A DNA stretch of 64,000 bases, from positions 37,364,420 to 37,428,419 of the forward strand of contig LS997566.1 of the NCBI GenBank assembly GCA_000469685.2. Reading direction: 5' to 3'. The notes beneath the pieces were generated by a model. It searched no databases. It saw only the letters and a program-made list of their open reading frames with translations, and was not told the DNA's origin. The translations under genes were made by a program, and so were the position numbers. This DNA is from Haemonchus contortus. Its lineage: Eukaryota > Nematoda > Chromadorea > Rhabditida > Trichostrongylidae. The number at the start of each line of letters is the position of its first letter. Position 1 is the stretch's first letter. Shown here piece after piece: positions 38,101 to 44,694 of the stretch.

Positions 38101-38211
38101 GCATTGCAGTGCTTGGAGATAGTGAGTGAGAAAATCGACTGCATACTGGACGACATTTTCTACTATCATGATCGGAATATCAGCATACAGAAAGGAAAAC
38201 GAGTAATTTGA
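2000..38211 (+). CDS. CHK kinase-like (DUF1679) gene A, 11 exons, split by the palindrome
   Basis: Predicted nematode CHK-kinase-like protein (DUF1679, aminoglycoside/choline-kinase fold); substrate unknown. Exons: 2000-2140, 3986-4066, 26801-26917, 27210-27281, 27406-27527, 28587-28703, 28841-28970 (donor uncertain), 35729-35829, 36193-36354, 37933-38046, 38110-38211. The sum is about 420 codons, close to what I recall for the family. Exon 2 ends in a VVK lysine. Exon 8 carries the Brenner-type catalytic box HGDLWSMN and the metal-binding LIDYQ. Exon 9 continues HFGCAATDLVRLF, and the last exon ends near DDIFYYHDRN. Exons 1-4, 6 and 9-11 are whole numbers of codons. Exon 5 is 122 bases, one short, which gives a frameshift in the A run at 27473-27477. 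Intron 2 (4067-26800) contains the whole inverted left arm. Either a frameshifted pseudogene or an assembly homopolymer error; the gene model itself is well supported. Confidence 0.82.
2141..3985 (+). other. gene A intron 1
   Basis: Bounded by GTAAGT and a CATTTCAG acceptor. It holds several short open frames (for example 2934-3206 and 3407-3700) that I could not assign to a family. They may be pieces of an old mobile element, but I see no diagnostic motif or terminal repeat. Confidence 0.55.
3986..4066 (+). CDS. gene A exon 2 (ATP-site lysine exon)
   Basis: 27 codons in phase 0, after TTTCAG-type acceptor sequence and before a GTTCGT donor. The peptide begins GFMSKILLIEPDW and ends DKFVVK; the final lysine sits where kinase-fold proteins of this family place the ATP-contacting lysine. 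The next exon of the gene, which continues ILTQLAMQKL, is found only at 26801, on the far side of the palindrome's left arm. Confidence 0.82.
4130..4545. repeat. degenerate minisatellite-like repeat in intron 2
   Basis: Two to three loose copies of a unit of about 110-130 bases, each with an AGAGTTATGAA-like word followed by CCCCGCCCACTT and a degenerate spacer. The same family recurs in the palindrome spacer (26020-26480), within the arms (23040-23720 and 29240-29915), and as shorter pieces at 15400-15470 and 37490-37560. It is non-coding as far as I can see. Confidence 0.6.
4537..5326 (-). mobile_element. Tc1-like transposon relic, truncated at the palindrome boundary
   Basis: Begins with a terminal repeat like that of the element at 58254 (GGTGTCCCAAAATTAT), and is similar in order and wording to 58254-59060: the reverse strand encodes pieces of a Tc1-type transposase C-terminus (a LPDFI-like stretch near 4900) with many stops. 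Similarity fades at about 5326, exactly where the inverted arm begins, and no second terminal repeat is seen. It looks cut by the rearrangement. Confidence 0.6.
5524..6505 (-). mobile_element. mariner relic C, left-arm copy
   Basis: Carries one mariner terminal repeat (TTAGGTTGGTGAATACCTTT from 5524, flanked by TA) and frame-broken transposase pieces on the minus strand. These are an HTH region near 6300-6480, a DNERPYT-like stretch interrupted by stops near 5830, and a C-terminal GIDKLPDRWRR. The 5' terminal repeat is not found. Its mirror copy is at 46441-47422. Confidence 0.75.
6506..7065. other. left-arm mirror of the sequence after gene B exon 1
   Basis: No gene recognised. A 104-codon open frame at 6490-6804 on the + strand overlaps this stretch but has no recognisable domain and lies over mariner-derived sequence in part. 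Treated as non-coding. Confidence 0.45.
7066..7203 (-). pseudogene. gene B exon 1, left-arm inverted copy
   Basis: Mirror of 45743-45880 and identical in peptide there. It lies on the minus strand within intron 2 of gene A. No further gene B exon follows, so this copy cannot give a full protein. Confidence 0.75.
8449..8772 (-). pseudogene. Tc5-like transposase catalytic exon, left arm, frameshifted
   Basis: Carries HMMSKEIMLDW, LLIADSWSSFKDH and the PPGATSQIQPLDV block of DDE_1 transposases. After FKAMFKR the frame differs from the right-arm copy, which continues IVSHVIAHDLN; a small indel near 8510 explains it. The upstream part reads EPKGRFP here, nearer to the family as I remember it than the right arm's ELKGRFL. 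Confidence 0.75.
9127..9435 (-). CDS. Tc5-like transposase HTH (CENP-B type) exon, left arm
   Basis: Encodes KLKEEVMAKMN and then SNF-like KASHRWIQGFKSSCGI and SRRISTF, a pattern of CENP-B/Tc5 DNA-binding domains. It ends near a GTAAAG donor in the mirror copy. The neighbours on the same strand are the N-terminal exon (9615-10391) and the catalytic exons below. Confidence 0.75.
   Translation of the reverse strand: MKEEVMAKMNMGITLHDSDIHRIALKINKEGSIVDNFKASHRWIQGFKSSCGIVSRRISTFTSRKGFLDNDCISREARSFVLEVKEGKLCYIIQNFYFMQSV
9615..10391 (-). CDS. Tc5-like transposase N-terminal exon, left arm
   Basis: A 258-codon frame, of which the first part overlaps the terminal inverted repeat and is probably not translated. 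The rest is acidic (CEEDDCIEDD) and then basic near its end. The frame ends about 40 codons earlier than the right-arm frame because of an indel in the A run near 9637. In the right arm this exon joins exon b at a GTGAGC donor (43408) and restores the reading frame ERDRTKRED. Confidence 0.6.
   Translation of the reverse strand: MRRWSSWYDGGLSGWSWRFGSLMLLLVLHFEKTSLKCLQNAYTLHIHHLHASLTFEEQRKAIRGIFSCLPLVVELGCISSPEKRNCESIAQNRLAKSWVICDAFDRKLSYGLLYQGPLPHITDVMFCPKVVLSHLLEEFGPCDEVRAPSRKERKVIESFSSILRGALYDNLVIDCEEDDCIEDDHSGPLWSADDSDADERPGTSRAGSSYLFGDMEVSKEKVVLNSIFSPMIFNLMMQVEKAIAFYPSSAKKAAHFHA
10586..14743. other. intergenic left-arm segment, no gene recognised
   Basis: About 4.2 kb between the Tc5-like element and the 3' end of the inverted kinase copy. 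Open frames at 11809-12036, 12595-12908, 13224-13460 and 14120-14624 have no recognisable domain. Around 12310-12465 the minus strand encodes an IPYADDT-like stretch that may be a decayed reverse transcriptase fragment, weakly supported. Confidence 0.5.
14328..14624 (+). CDS. unknown 98-codon ORF (left arm)
   Basis: Begins with a hydrophobic segment (MFFLITGLLHATVVI) and ends with a cysteine-bearing segment (CSFCKCETQYIGC). The mirror copy at 38331-38627 stays open with three conservative or semi-conservative changes. It lies tail to tail with the last kinase exon. I do not recognise it, and no splice or promoter signal decides that it is a gene; an open frame by chance is quite possible. Confidence 0.2.
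   Translation: MFFLITGLLHATVVISQLDKMTVIKQQDLTKKERYRGAENKFSYRLFLVSRHTRQKQGQVKSLDNEILECSFCKCETQYIGCEFMSGIKFNKGKVVMT
18920..19518 (+). mobile_element. mariner D, internally degraded, left-arm copy
   Basis: TTAGGTTGATGCATAATTAT at the left end (18920) and its inverted partner ending CGACCTAA at 19518, both flanked by TA. The interior encodes an HTH-like start (IREIRLNYLEKDW) and then a broken remainder. About 599 bases, so non-autonomous. The mirror is at 33437-34035. Confidence 0.8.
19519..19844 (-). mobile_element. half mariner D fragment in opposite orientation, left-arm copy
   Basis: The minus strand from 19844 begins with the same terminal repeat and the same first 200 or so bases as mariner D (18920), then loses similarity after about GGCGATCG. 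With its neighbour it gives one unit with inverted ends. The mirror is at 33111-33436. Confidence 0.75.
19922..20020. repeat. 33-base tandem repeat, three copies, left arm
   Basis: Three consecutive 33-base units built on GGAGAGGTAATCTACAGTAG followed by CGCTGAAAAG. The last unit overlaps the terminal repeat of the adjacent MITE, so it probably arose from the element end. The mirror is at 32935-33033. It has no spacers of differing sequence and is not CRISPR-like. Confidence 0.85.
20003..20531. mobile_element. MITE-like element with ACAGTAGCGCT ends, left-arm copy
   Basis: The ends are inverted: TACAGTAGCGCTGAAAAGTC at the left and AGACTTTCGAGCGCTACTGT at the right. The interior is similar, in inverted order, to 59528-59979 (shared words include TTATTCGCA and the TTTTTCTC...CTA..GTGT stretch), so this is a dispersed family of about 450-530 bases. 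The 74-codon frame inside is not preserved in the 59.5-kb copy and is unlikely to be coding. Confidence 0.7.
20721..21985 (-). mobile_element. mariner A (SETMAR-type), full-length but dead, left-arm copy
   Basis: Complete 1,265-base element with TTAGGTTGTTCGGAAAGGAA and its inverted partner, and TA on both sides. The transposase reads on the minus strand: 21218-21799 covers the HTH region (YGEKALSESQCPRWHRRFKNG) and the first catalytic aspartate (MTSDRK). Then come stops and frameshifts before the C-terminus (SPDLTPSDDHLF). The usual HDNARPH box reads FGNARQH, so the second catalytic aspartate is lost. It sits in intron 7 of the kinase copy. Confidence 0.9.
22048..22830 (+). mobile_element. 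RTE-type LINE relic, reverse transcriptase C-terminal part, left arm
   Basis: The frame at 22048-22266 reads FRFVGDIVLITPNVKQAERVL, the RTE RT palm region with the catalytic FADD box changed to FVGD. Downstream, shifted frames keep a weak trace of the RTE tail up to about 22830. No endonuclease part is present, as expected for a 5'-truncated LINE. The mirror is at 30125-30907. Confidence 0.75.
23040..23720. repeat. GC-rich degenerate repeat block, left arm
   Basis: Several loose copies of the CCGCCCAC-type repeat described at 4130-4545, here on the opposite strand, preceded by a TGTGTTTG-rich simple repeat (23040-23075). The short open frames through it are shadows. The mirror is at 29235-29915. 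Confidence 0.6.
24649..25272 (-). mobile_element. mariner B relic with large internal deletion, left-arm copy
   Basis: The minus strand encodes a mariner N-terminal HTH (start MELNREHFRAIIFYNFRRGL; then in the next frame YRWYGEFIRGRSSL and RGGRPKSV, and HSILHEHLTVKRIC). It then jumps to the extreme C-terminus (MHVLEIPQSEWQKCFDNWIK). The catalytic core is deleted. Clear terminal repeats were not found. It lies between exons 5 and 6 of the kinase copy; the mirror is at 27680-28303. Confidence 0.8.
26020..26480. repeat. degenerate repeat block in spacer
   Basis: Further loose copies of the family at 4130-4545 (TTTTCTGGACAAAGT, CCCCGCCCA). Finding the same family at the two ends of intron 2 supports a once continuous short intron of about 2.1 kb before the inverted arm was inserted. 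Confidence 0.55.
26620..26705. repeat. CAGA/CAGG simple repeat
   Basis: Imperfect tetranucleotide run (CAGACAGGCAGACAGGCAGA and onward), non-coding, in intron 2 upstream of exon 3. Confidence 0.85.
26801..26917 (+). CDS. gene A exon 3, inside the palindrome spacer
   Basis: 39 codons in phase 0 after GCATTTTCAG, ending AAG before GCAAGC, so the donor is of the GC type. The peptide starts ILTQLAMQKLTAEVAEE and runs FNDPEFMASLEKRQKK, the family segment that follows the VVK lysine of exon 2 and precedes CHNAEV of exon 4. It is single copy in the window because the arms do not cover it. Confidence 0.85.
27210..28970 (+). CDS. gene A exons 4-7
   Basis: Exon 4 (27210-27281) gives CHNAEVTVYNHLLKLPEGK. 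Exon 5 (27406-27527) begins VYYMKKFSESNPLKGYIIMG; it is one base short of 41 codons, and the loss lies in an A run at 27473-27477, after which the expected family sequence resumes in the next frame (ITPVHIYETLTPAQVKQ). Exon 6 (28587-28703) is 39 codons, ILRNKAVIEAM to EFYSKE. Exon 7 (28841-28970) reads SMDTAMTIFRKFEGGRFEEK to ADSLSEE; its donor is uncertain. Between exons 5 and 6 lies mariner relic B. Confidence 0.8.
27680..28303 (+). mobile_element. mariner B relic, right-arm copy
   Basis: Mirror of 24649-25272, identical as far as I compared. N-terminal HTH, frameshift near position 27780, deletion of the catalytic core, C-terminal tail. Just upstream a small inverted pair (CTAGGATTGCC and GGCAATCCTAG, 27541-27581) may mark another small element. 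Confidence 0.8.
29235..29915. repeat. GC-rich degenerate repeat block, right arm
   Basis: Mirror of 23040-23720. The 29235-29290 part shows many arm differences, the rest few. Confidence 0.6.
30125..30907 (-). mobile_element. RTE-type LINE relic, right arm
   Basis: Mirror of 22048-22830 with the same FVGD box. The tail part (30239-30445) differs from the left arm at several codons (MAQRSPSYRMK against MAQCSSSYHMK). Confidence 0.75.
30970..32234 (+). mobile_element. mariner A (SETMAR-type), right-arm copy
   Basis: Complete copy with both terminal repeats and TA flanks; the transposase fragment 31156-31737 is identical in translation to the left arm. Same loss of the second catalytic aspartate and same downstream breaks, so both copies were dead before the arms separated or were homogenised since. 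Confidence 0.9.
32424..32952. mobile_element. MITE-like element with ACAGTAGCGCT ends, right-arm copy
   Basis: Mirror of 20003-20531. Confidence 0.7.
32935..33033. repeat. 33-base tandem repeat, three copies, right arm
   Basis: Mirror of 19922-20020, with one substitution in the outermost unit (TTAGCTCTCC for TTACCTCTCC). Confidence 0.85.
33111..33436 (+). mobile_element. half mariner D fragment, right-arm copy
   Basis: Mirror of 19519-19844: one terminal repeat and the first 200 or so bases of the element, ending abruptly. Confidence 0.75.
33437..34035 (-). mobile_element. mariner D, internally degraded, right-arm copy
   Basis: Mirror of 18920-19518; the open frame 33657-33947 on the minus strand starts MIYLISSTRIFSRN and carries the IREIRLNY HTH trace. 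Confidence 0.8.
35729..38211 (+). CDS. gene A exons 8-11 (catalytic half)
   Basis: Exon 8 (35729-35829, start uncertain) has MDRVLCHGDLWSMNTLW and ends ALIDYQ before GTTGAT. Exon 9 (36193-36354) is 54 codons, TAHFGCAATDLVRLFATC to VPYTLKQ. Exon 10 (37933-38046) is 38 codons, LKESYRRFFPLGGYM to EQLRRK. Exon 11 (38110-38211) is 33 codons plus stop, CLEIVSEKIDCILDD to KGKRVI. HGDLWSMN supplies the presumed catalytic aspartate and metal-binding asparagine. The acceptors are TTTCAG-like except exons 8 and 11. Confidence 0.85.
36355..37932 (+). other. gene A intron 9
   Basis: 1.6 kb between exons 9 and 10 with no recognisable gene. The frame at 37403-37618 crosses repeat-family sequence (CCGCCCAC) and is a chance frame. 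Confidence 0.6.
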
Positions 38212-41200
38212 GGCCCTAAGAATGAATTTTCTTATCGTCTTTTAATCCGTAACGAAACCTTTATCTAACGGTGACATCAAGAAGAGGAAGAACTTGAAAC
38301 TCAAAGAGAACAATGGTCACGTTAATCTTATTAGGTCATTACAACCTTACCTTTATTAAATTTGATCCCACTCATGAATTCACACCCGATATATTGAGTT
38401 TCACATTTACAAAAAGAACATTCTAAAATCTCGTTGTCTAATGACTTCACCTGCCCTTGTTTTTGACGTGTATGTCGGGACACTAAGAATAGACGATAAG
38501 AAAATTTATTCTCAGCACCTCGATACCTTTCCTTCTTGGTGAGATTTCGTTGTTTGATGATCGTCATTTTGTCAAGTTGCGAAATTACAACAGTTGCGTG
38601 CAATAAACCAGTTATCAGAAAGAACACTAAAAATAATAAAAGGAACCTGAACTATTAGCGAGGTTAAGGAGCGGACGTGACGGCGGGCAAGTAAAGGAGA
38701 AACCCAAGGTGAAAGAAAAAATATCGGAAGCAAAAAAGCGGACAAGCGACAACGACCTTCACTTAGCAGGGAGGCAGGACGATTACGGTAATTACATTCG
38801 GAAACCGCGAGAAAACTGAAAAAGATTTGCCGCATGCGGCTATCGAGCCTCTTAATTTGTCATCCCAGTCTTATCATGAGATTTGAAAATAGAAGAAGTC
38901 CTCAATCCCCATGACTTATTCCTGCTCGAATTTTTTAAGCAGGTGGAGTGGTGGCTGTCAAAAGGTTTTTCTGTGTTATTGATCTAAAAAAAAGTCTTTA
39001 AAGGACAATACTGAAGCTTGTTTCTCAAGTTTTTAAGGACCGATCCAACAAGCTCGGAACAACTCCATGAGAGTCACCTTGTGGTATATAGAATAATGAA
39101 GTTGGGTACCGAGGAGACAAAGCAATGAAGTTGTGGATCGATGAAATCCAGCGAGTTGTGACACAGAAAAAAACCTCTCACGAACTTGGCAAATTGCTTC
39201 GGCTTCAAATGGTTTAGTTGTCTACAAAAGTTACGAGAATGCCAAGATTGCAGATCGCTGGGTTAAACACCTTGTATAAAACTAGACGGCTAAGAAAGCG
39301 AGAAGTTCGTGTTCCGCTCAGTCGAAGCCCGAAATTTGACTACTAAAGACATCGGAATAGTAACCATCTTAAAATACGGTCGACATGAGAAGTAAAGCAC
39401 ACGAGGTCAGATGTGGGCTGAAAGAACATTTTGAAAAGCTCTTAAACAACCCCTCAAACAGAGCTGACGGCTGTGAGATGATGTTAGTCATGCTCTAGAG
39501 AAGACAAAGGTTAGCAAGGCAAGTGGGCATGGGCCCTTCACATTTGCTAAAAAAGATGAATTCTAGCGAATTTTGAATTGGAAGGGAAAATCGCGTACCA
39601 GAACTGAGCAAAGTCTCCGCATACCAAGTTCTAGAAGACTTACCCGCTAAAGAAATTGCAGGAGGCCAGCTGAGAGCGCCTAAGCTGAGAGAGAAGAGCA
39701 CGGGAGTAGACGTTTGTAACAAGAAACTCAAAAATCGAAAAGGAAGAAGTTTGCTTCTCGGACGGCCAAAGATCGGAATCGGGCCACCCAGAACTCCGGA
39801 GTAGTGAGATTATAAAATACAGCGAGGATACAATGCAGAAAAAACCTTATGAGGAGTCAAGGGAATTCACGAGGTATAGGTGTAATAAAAGATCATTTTG
39901 AAAAACTTATGGAAAAAAGAATTTCACCTTAATGATATTCTAAGGTAGAGTGATGACCTGCTCCATTGCATTTTGAACAGAAGGTGGTCCGTCGAGCGTA
40001 GGGGTAGTGAGCTAAGAGAATGTCACTGGCCGGACGGGGTACTTCTCTAGGCATAGAAGACGCTCGGAGAGCAAGGGAATACGCTCTCCCTTAAATTTGT
40101 GACTGCTGGTAGAACAATCCCAAAGAGTGCAGAGCACGACTCATGCTCGTTATCAAGCGGAAGGGAGACGCGACTCACACAGAAGCGCTTCGGCTTCATG
40201 CCAGAAAAGTCTGAACGGATGCTGTCTTCATAGCTTGACAAGTAAAGGAGAAGTAGTGGATAAAAGGAAAAGAGTAGGCCCTGCTACTTTGCCGCCCTCG
40301 CTTCGGAGCAGGCTCTGGACCGCCTTCCGCGGCAAGTCAGCATCTGACCTTTTTCATTAAGAGTGTACGATAGATCCAAGTCGCTCATTTGCATTCCTCA
40401 CAGCTTAACAAAAGCATCAGACGTAACGTTCAGGGTACAGCACAGATCAGCGCTTAACGCGATGTTTTTTTCCTGCTTAAAATAGATGTAATGACGATGG
40501 AACTGATAGGAAAACCACTAAATGTCATCCCCTACGCAGATGACACACCTCAAATAGCGAACAGCAAAGAAAAACACGCTCTCAACAGCACTGCCTGCAG
40601 AAAAGCTAGAGAAATCACAGATAGTGCTAAAATAGAGCCCGGCTCCCCCTGAACCTAAACGAGATCAAGTTTCACAAGGTTGGCGATTTGTGGGCAAAAC
40701 TCCAAACAAAAACATCAAGTCAAAACGAGATCAAGTTTATTCTTATAGTGACCTTGCTTCTGATGATGGCATGAACCGAGTCGTAGAGACCCGAACAAAC
40801 GCTTCATAGGTAAAGTGAATACAGTCCAACACGAGAGTACACTGCAAACGACGGACCACCAATTTAGCTATCGCGACAATAACCCTCATTCTTCCCCCTC
40901 ATCCATCTGTTTCACCCCCTATCTACAAACACAAAAGGGGTTGACACTATTGGCATACTTACTGATACTTGTCCCGGCTACAACGTCCATGGTAGGTCGA
41001 TTTTGTAAGCATTGACTATAAGAAGGAGTGTAATGTGTTCGTTTTATGCATTGCTTGATTCCCTTGAAGAGTGTTTCTCTCGCTATCTGGCCACTGCAAT
41101 AGTTTAAAAATGAAGATCGAAGAGCTAGATATGAATAGGTATTCAATCATGACTATTATTAGTAGTCCTTGCCTTTCTGAAGAACTCGATTAAGGATTAA

Positions 41201-42369
41201 TCCAATCGGACTCAGAATGGAACGCATGAACAAATTAATGATAAAAATAAAAATCCACTCCTTCCACTCCACTTCAAGAAGATAAATACCACCTACATTT
41301 CAACCAGCACTACCTTCGAACTTTTATCGGTCCAAGATTTTCACGAAACTCATTCAGTAGTCTTTACTTCTTATTGTTGGCTCATTCGTAGACGGCGTTC
41401 CAAGCCCTAGAGACATACTTTTCTCTTGTGGGATTCATTATCTTCCAAGGTGAAGTATAAAGAGAAAATGCTCTCAGAGTCAACAAGGAGCACCCTCGCG
41501 CTTGCCTTCCATTCGGAATCATGATGGGAAATGCAGATGTGGCCCATACAACAACAAGCTATAGCCTTCGCAGTTATTAATTTTTTTTCGAATCAATCAT
41601 CATTCAAACTCAGAGGAATCTTTCAACGAAAACATTGTATCCGGTTCAAAAAAAAACGTGAGAAATAGAATAGTAGACTACGAAATGTTCTGATATGTGC
41701 GCTGAACAGGGTTCGATATGCTTTTAGTCACATGTTGTTCCGACCCGACACAGTTGAGCACAACGGCTTTAATTCTTCTGATGGACAGGACGGCTAGGAT
41801 TTGAGAAAATCATCCGATTACGTCTTCCGGATAAGAAAAAAATGGTGAAGACATGACTAATCGTGCAAAAATGTGCCCAGGTGTTCCGATGTTATTTCCG
41901 CTAACTATGTAATTTCTGCATGGCAATAAAGGTCTCCATGGAGAATGAGAAGATAGGTTCTTCATCAAACTATTATAGTGCCGTTCATTTAGTCAAAAGC
42001 CACTCCAGCTATACATTTTTGGTAGCCAGAAATTCTAAAATCACATCTCATAATCACAACCTACTCAGACTACGCTCTAGCCATTGGCTTTTTTTTTCTT
42101 TAGAAAAAAATGAGACAGCCACATTGCGCACTTTTTCTGGTCAAACCTTTAAGTGAATGAGCTGATGGAATGATAGCCCCTCGATCAGTCGGTCTCCATG
42201 GAATATGCTCAGCTGAAAGTTCTCTATGATTGAAAACCTAGTTCTGTTTTGATACAGCAACACTTGCAAACAGACCCCTTTCTTTACCCACACACCGAGA
42301 CAACTATTTACAATATTTTCACAGATTAGCACTGCTCTTGATCGCTCATCATCAACCAAGTTCTCCTAA
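38212..42369. other. intergenic right-arm segment between gene A and the Tc5-like element
   Basis: Mirror of 10586-14743. No gene recognised with confidence. At 40490-40645 the + strand reads IGKPLNVIPYADDTPQIANS, which resembles a LINE reverse transcriptase YADD box but has no supporting flanks. Sequence near 42180-42240 resembles the gene A 5' flank near 1310-1360 and is probably the original promoter side of gene B. Confidence 0.5.
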
Positions 42370-42729
42370 CAAGGGAAGGATACTAGGTCGCAGTGGCCAT
42401 CTGAGACGAGATGTATACTGCCGAATGTGTCTCCAGGTGGGTATCTCAAATCCGCTTTCCAAATCTGCTAAACGATTCTGGGGTCAGAGTTATGGGACCA
42501 TTTCCTCTCCTGTGTTAAACGCCCCGAGATGCCTATATAAGCCAACCGAAAACAAGACCGAAGGTGCGGCGATGGAGCAGTTGGTACGACGGCGGACTCT
42601 CAGGATGGTCATGGAGGTTCGGATCCTTGATGCTGCTGCTCGTTTTACATTTTGAAAAAACATCTCCCAAATGCTTGCAAAATGCTTATACGCTTCATAT
42701 CCACCATCTACATGCTTCCCTCACATTTG

Positions 42730-43407
42730 AAGAGCAGCGAAAGGCAATAAGAGGAATTTTTTCCTGCCTACCATTGGTTGTCGAACTTGGGTGCATTTCA
42801 AGTCCAGAGAAGAGGAATTGCGAAAGCATTGCTCAAAATAGACTTGCGAAATCTTGGGTGATCTGTGATGCTTTCGACAGAAAGCTGTCATATGGTCTAT
42901 TGTACCAAGGCCCTCTTCCACATATTACCGACGTGATGTTCTGTCCGAAGGTTGTGTTATCGCACTTGTTGGAGGAATTTGGTCCTTGTGACGAAGTGCG
43001 AGCACCATCTAGGAAGGAACGAAAGGTAATAGAGAGCTTTTCGTCCATATTACGCGGCGCCCTATACGACAACCTCGTTATTGACTGCGAAGAGGACGAT
43101 TGCATAGAAGACGACCACAGTGGCCCTCTCTGGTCAGCAGATGATAGCGACGCCGACGAACGACCGGGCACATCCAGAGCGGGATCCTCGTACTTGTTCG
43201 GAGATATGGAGGTTTCAAAGGAAAAGGTAGTCCTCAACTCAATATTTTCGCCCATGATCTTTAATTTAATGATGCAGGTGGAAAAGGCCATAGCATTTTA
43301 TCCTTCAAGTGCTAAAAAAAGCCGCACACTTTCATGCATGAAGAGCAGGTTTCGCTTCATCACAACAGAGTACCACTTGCGCAAGTTGAGAGAACTTGAA
43401 AGAGATC
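42730..43407 (+). CDS. Tc5-like transposase exon a (N-terminal), right arm
   Basis: Part of the open frame 42564-43463; the first codons lie in the terminal repeat and the last 18 codons belong to the intron. The protein is acidic in its middle (EEDDCIEDDHSG) with a basic end (SRFRFITTEYHLRKLRELERD) leading into the HTH exon. The function of the acidic part is unknown to me. Confidence 0.6.
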
Positions 43408-43470
43408 GTGAGCTTTCCTATTGGTGTATTTTATACCATTTTCTACCACCTGTATGGCTGTAACTATTAG

Positions 43471-43769
43471 GTACAAAGCGAGAGGATCGATCTATCAGAC
43501 TTTCGAGATTAGCCGAGAAGTTGAAAGAGGAAGTCATGGCAAAGATGAATATGGGGATTACTTTGCACGACAGTGATATCCACCGTATAGCGCTAAAGAT
43601 CAACAAGGAAGGCTCCATTGTGGATAATTTCAAAGCAAGCCATAGGTGGATTCAAGGATTCAAGTCCAGCTGTGGTATCGTATCCCGCCGCATCAGCACG
43701 TTTACCTCGAGAAAGGGATTTCTCGACAATGACTGCATATCCCGTGAGGCTAGATCATTTGTCCTCGAG
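43471..43769 (+). CDS. Tc5-like transposase exon b (CENP-B type HTH), right arm
   Basis: Continues exon a in frame (REDRSIRLSRLAEKLKEEV), then carries RIALKINKEGSIVDNFKASH, RWIQGFKSSCGI and SRRISTFTSRKG, as in CENP-B/Tc5 HTH domains that bind the terminal repeats. GTAAAG donor at 43770; an alternative donor lies a few bases on. Confidence 0.75.
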
Positions 43770-43866
43770 GTAAAGGAAGGTAAATTATGTTATATCATTC
43801 AAAACTTCTATTTCATGCAGTCGGTGTGACAGCTGACGGCCCCATTAATGCGTTTTTAATTGTCCA

Positions 43867-44100
43867 GAAATGGAGAGTTGGCCCCTGGATACAATATACA
43901 ACGCGGATCAAAGCGGTTTTGTGAAAGAGTTGCATTCGGCGAGGACCCTTGCACTGAAGGGTCAGAAGAAAGTCGAAAGGGTGGCACAGTCGGTTTCAGC
44001 ATTGTCCCACTCTTTTACCGTCATGCCGACCCTCTTTGCTGATCGTCACCTAGCGAAGAAACTTTATGTAGTAATGCAGATTAGTGTTATCAAAAAACTA
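43867..44100 (+). CDS. Tc5-like transposase exon c (start of DDE_1 domain), right arm
   Basis: After TTGTCCAG. Reads DTIYNADQSGFVKELHSA and QSVSALSHSFTVMP, with the first catalytic aspartate in YNADQSG, and reaches KKLYVVMQ. The donor is unclear; the frame meets a stop at 44101. Confidence 0.7.
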
Positions 44101-44151
44101 TAGGTAAAGTTCTTCATCGCTGCCTGTTCTACAGGAACTCAAAGGCCGATT

Positions 44152-44694
44152 CCTGGCCAAAGTTTGCTCTCGCGCTCCAAACTTGGAGGTCAGGGAAAAT
44201 ACATCCCACATGATGAGCAAGGAGATAATGCTGGACTGGGTCAGGACCTGTGTTAGATCTATGGATTTGCCTTCGTCTCTTCTAATTGCCGATTCATGGA
44301 GCTCATTCAAAGACCATGGAGCAATTCAGGGTGCTAGCAAGGCGGTGAAAGTGCTCAATATCCCACCTGGCGCAACATCCCAAATCCAACCGCTTGATGT
44401 ATATTTTTTCTTGCCATTCAAAGCCATGTTTAAACGTATCGTATCCCATGTTATCGCTCACGATCTTAATTTCCATGTTAGCAACCGCGACTCCATAATC
44501 CGTCTTGTCTCATTGGTGTACTTTTTGAATCACCTCGATTCAAAAATTTTCTCTCTTATTCATGATTTGCAGCAGACTACCTTGATAGAGATCCAGGAGA
44601 ACTCGAAACCCCTGCGCCATATTGTTTCTCACCTCATCTGGACGGGAATTGCGAGAGTGATGGGCGTGATGAATCTTGTTCTTACGCCGCTCTA
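44152..44694 (+). CDS. Tc5-like transposase exon d (catalytic end), right arm
   Basis: After TTCTACAG at about 44126-44133. Holds SHMMSKEIMLDWVRTCV, LLIADSWSSFKDH with the second aspartate, and PPGATSQIQPLDVYFFLPF with the third acidic residue. It remains open to 44694, about 60 codons further than the left-arm frame. Nine bases are missing after GAIQGA. Start approximate. Confidence 0.7.
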
